Below the pieces are notes generated by a model. The model searched no databases. It was not told where the DNA came from and worked only from the letters and a program-made list of their open reading frames with translations. 7,677 bases of DNA. Source: Wenzhouxiangella sp. Its GTDB lineage: Bacteria; Pseudomonadota; Gammaproteobacteria; Xanthomonadales; Wenzhouxiangellaceae. Both the position numbers and the translations under genes were made by a program. Position 1 is the first letter of the stretch. The number at the start of each line of letters is the position of its first letter. The DNA lies in the NCBI GenBank assembly GCA_007123575.1, contig SKKV01000125.1, positions 1-7,677 of the forward strand. The letters are read 5' to 3'. Positions 5,840 through 7,677 of this stretch are shown here, one piece after another.

Positions 5840-6656
5840 GAAAAAACTCCTTGATCGCGGGCGCCAGCGCGCCGGGGTGCTGCATGTGCAGGTGATGGCC
5901 GCCGGGGTGAACAAGCAGGTGCTTCCGACGCAGCGCGGCCAGGCGCCGTTCGATCGAAGCCCGGCTCAGAATGCCGCTGACCGGGTCTGCGTAGATGTTC
6001 AGGACGGGGGCTTCGATGGCGGCCAGCAGTTCCAGGATCTGCGGTTCGGTGTAGCGATGCGGCGAGGGCCAGGTCAGGCGCTTATCGTGCGACCAGCAGA
6101 AACCGCCGTCAACCTCGGTCAGTCCGCGCTCGGCCAGACATTCGGCTTCGGCCTGGCCCAGGTCGCCGCTGGCAACCCGGGCCTGAATGGCACTGGCCCG
6201 GTCGGGATGCACGCGCCGCGAACGCGGCTTGCTGCGCTCGATGGCGCGGCGCCATGCGTTCACGGTCTGGTCGATCGGCGTGGTCAGCGGGCCCAAGCCT
6301 TCGATCAGGGCCATGGCAATCACCCGGTTCGGACAGGCCGCGGCCACCAGACTGGAGACGGCTCCGCCCAGGGAATGGCCGAGCAGGTGAAACCGTTCCC
6401 AGCCCAGCGCATCGGCAGCCGCCAGCACGTCGAACACGTAATCATCGAACAGGTAGCGGCAGCCAGCCGGGCGGGGTCGCGACTGGCCGTGGCCGGGAAA
6501 GTCCAGCGCGACCAGGTCCAGCGCGTCGAGTTGTTCGCCCAGTGGCAGGAACGAATTCGCGTTGTCCAGCCAGCCGTGCAGGGCGAGGACCGGAATATCA
6601 CCGTTTTGCCAGCGCAGGCCGGCCAGGCCGGGGCCGTCCAGGAACAGCGGCGTCAA
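5823..6656 (-). CDS. Alpha/beta-fold hydrolase, SERHL-like
   Basis: A 277-residue alpha/beta hydrolase. Numbered from the TTG start, the oxyanion segment LHGWLDNANSF is at 26-36 and DFPGHG at 52-57. The nucleophile elbow GHSLGG is at 93-98 with Ser95. The likely acid is Asp224 (IYADP), and the catalytic His is probably His254 in PGGHHLHM. The LHGWLDNA signature and a GLTxVDGGFxWSxDxRL-like segment resemble the animal serine hydrolase-like (SERHL) group and its bacterial relatives. Substrate is unknown, and no signal peptide is visible, so it is probably cytoplasmic. I prefer the TTG at 6656: it has GGAG 8 bases upstream and overlaps the uvrD stop by four bases (TTGA). An in-frame ATG at 6695 would add 13 residues of uvrD-overlapping sequence and has no ribosome site. 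Proteins of this type are often annotated only as esterase or alpha/beta hydrolase. Confidence 0.9.
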   Translation of the reverse strand: MTPLFLDGPGLAGLRWQNGDIPVLALHGWLDNANSFLPLGEQLDALDLVALDFPGHGQSRPRPAGCRYLFDDYVFDVLAAADALGWERFHLLGHSLGGAVSSLVAAACPNRVIAMALIEGLGPLTTPIDQTVNAWRRAIERSKPRSRRVHPDRASAIQARVASGDLGQAEAECLAERGLTEVDGGFCWSHDKRLTWPSPHRYTEPQILELLAAIEAPVLNIYADPVSGILSRASIERRLAALRRKHLLVHPGGHHLHMQHPGALAPAIKEFFHEHHI

Positions 6657-7677
6657 CCCAGTCGCTCCAGGTTGGCATAGCCCATCACCAGCCATTTCGG
6701 CCCGGCCGATTCGAAGTTGATCTGCAGTCTGGCCGCATCACCCTGGCCTTCGATATTGATCACCGTGCCGATGCCGAAGCGGGCGTGACGCACGGTCGCA
6801 CCCAGGTTCAAGGAGCCGGCATCGTTGGGTGTTGAGCCCAGGCCGCGCGCCGGCGTGGTCTTCAGGCCCGGGCGCAGGTTTTCGGTCAGCTCGTTCGGGA
6901 TTTCGGCGAGGAAGCGCGAGGGGCGCGAAAACGAGGTCTGGCCGCGCAGCATCCGTGATTCGGCATGGCAGATGTAGAGCTGGCGCATCGCCCGGGTCAT
7001 GCCGACGTAGCACAGTCGTCTTTCTTCGGCCAGGCGCTCGGGTTCTTCGATCGATTTCTGGTGCGGGAACAAGCCCTCTTCCATCCCGGCCATGAACACC
7101 AGCGGGAATTCCAGGCCCTTGGCCGAATGCAGGGTCATCAGCTGCACGCAGTCCTGCCAGCGCTCGCCCTGGTGCTCGCCGGCCTCGAGCGCGGCCTGGG
7201 CCAGGAACGAGGCCATCGCGCTCAAGCCCGCTTGTTCGTCTTCGAACGGCTGGGTGAAGCTGTCGGCGGCGCGGATCAGTTCGGCCAGGTTTTCCTCGCG
7301 CGCCTCGGCCCGGTCGGCCGGCTCGCGGCTCTGGTACCAGGCGACCAGTTCGGCTTGTTCGATCACGGCCGCCATGGCCTCGCCCAAGTGGCTTTCGCGG
7401 TGGTCGGCTTCGAACTGGTTGATCAGTTTGAGAAAAGCGCGCATGGCATTGCCGGCGCGAGCGGTAAAGCCGCCGGCGGTAACCAGGGCCGAGGCGGCCT
7501 CGTACAGCGACTGGCCGTGACCCTTCGCCTGATCGCGCACCAGGGCAACGGTGCGCTCGCCAATGCCGCGCGCCGGCAGGTTGACCACGCGCTCGAAGGC
7601 CGGGTCATCGTGCGGGTTGTGCAGCAGGCGCAGGTAAGCCATCGCGTCCTTGACCTCGGCGCGCTCGAAAAAGCGCA
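6653..7677 (-). CDS. uvrD: DNA helicase II UvrD, C-terminal part (5' end outside the window)
   Basis: About 341 C-terminal residues of a superfamily 1A 3'-5' helicase that acts in nucleotide excision repair and methyl-directed mismatch repair. The frame is open to the right edge, where it reads RFFERAEVKDA, a UvrD/Rep signature (motif IVa/2B border). The gene is therefore cut by the window, and the internal ATG at 7642 is not its start. Motif V, TLHSAKGLEFP, lies at 7103-7135, and motif VI, EERRLCYVGMTRA, around 6986-7024. The C-terminal 45 residues (GATVRHARFGIGTVINIEG to WLVMGYANLERL) are the Tudor-like domain typical of UvrD and PcrA that binds RNA polymerase. Alignment with E. coli UvrD is good to the last residues, which favours UvrD over Rep. 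The ATPase motifs I to III are outside the window. It leads into the hydrolase with a four-base overlap. Confidence 0.93.
   Translation of the reverse strand, partial: RFFERAEVKDAMAYLRLLHNPHDDPAFERVVNLPARGIGERTVALVRDQAKGHGQSLYEAASALVTAGGFTARAGNAMRAFLKLINQFEADHRESHLGEAMAAVIEQAELVAWYQSREPADRAEAREENLAELIRAADSFTQPFEDEQAGLSAMASFLAQAALEAGEHQGERWQDCVQLMTLHSAKGLEFPLVFMAGMEEGLFPHQKSIEEPERLAEERRLCYVGMTRAMRQLYICHAESRMLRGQTSFSRPSRFLAEIPNELTENLRPGLKTTPARGLGSTPNDAGSLNLGATVRHARFGIGTVINIEGQGDAARLQINFESAGPKWLVMGYANLERLG

Noticed and set aside
5739..6680. 313-codon open frame on + over pyrF and the hydrolase
   Set aside because: Opposite-strand shadow of two well-supported genes; low-complexity Gln/Ala/Arg-rich translation without motifs.

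Overview
The window looks like ordinary chromosomal DNA of a GC-rich Gammaproteobacterium. The evidence is the gene content: PlsB-type acyltransferase, TtcA, a DUF465/YdcH protein, UvrD and a class I PyrF. The Xanthomonadales or Chromatiales side (for example Wenzhouxiangella-like bacteria) is my guess from gene style, not something proven here. I see no insertion sequence, phage gene, CRISPR array, tRNA or rRNA.

Left part (1-1158). The 3' end of a DUF3465 gene on + converges, across a GC-rich hairpin, on a minus-strand lipoprotein gene. That lipoprotein is built almost entirely of 18-19 residue 'VNG' repeats, predicted to fold as a beta-solenoid. Upstream of it on the same strand is ttcA (tRNA 2-thiocytidine synthesis). 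Middle (2011-4803). Only 40 bp separate ttcA from a divergent small DUF465 gene, which converges on plsB, the first acyltransferase of phospholipid synthesis. A short run of 7-bp CCTTGNN repeats lies in the gap between them.

The 316-bp gap 4804-5119 is the most interesting stretch. On the minus strand it holds a good sigma70-type promoter, about 113 bp with several hairpins, and a textbook rho-independent terminator with seven T's. I read this as an undescribed small RNA gene, or less likely a plsB leader with an attenuator. Two 11-bp direct repeats one helical turn apart sit just upstream of the promoter, like a response-regulator site. A second, weaker promoter just before plsB suggests that plsB is transcribed separately.

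Right part (5120-7677). A tightly packed minus-strand operon: uvrD (C-terminal part only, the gene runs off the right edge), then a SERHL-like alpha/beta hydrolase, then pyrF. Their ends overlap by 4 and 17 bases, which suggests translational coupling. DNA repair, an unknown hydrolysis and pyrimidine synthesis are co-transcribed here with no obvious shared pathway.
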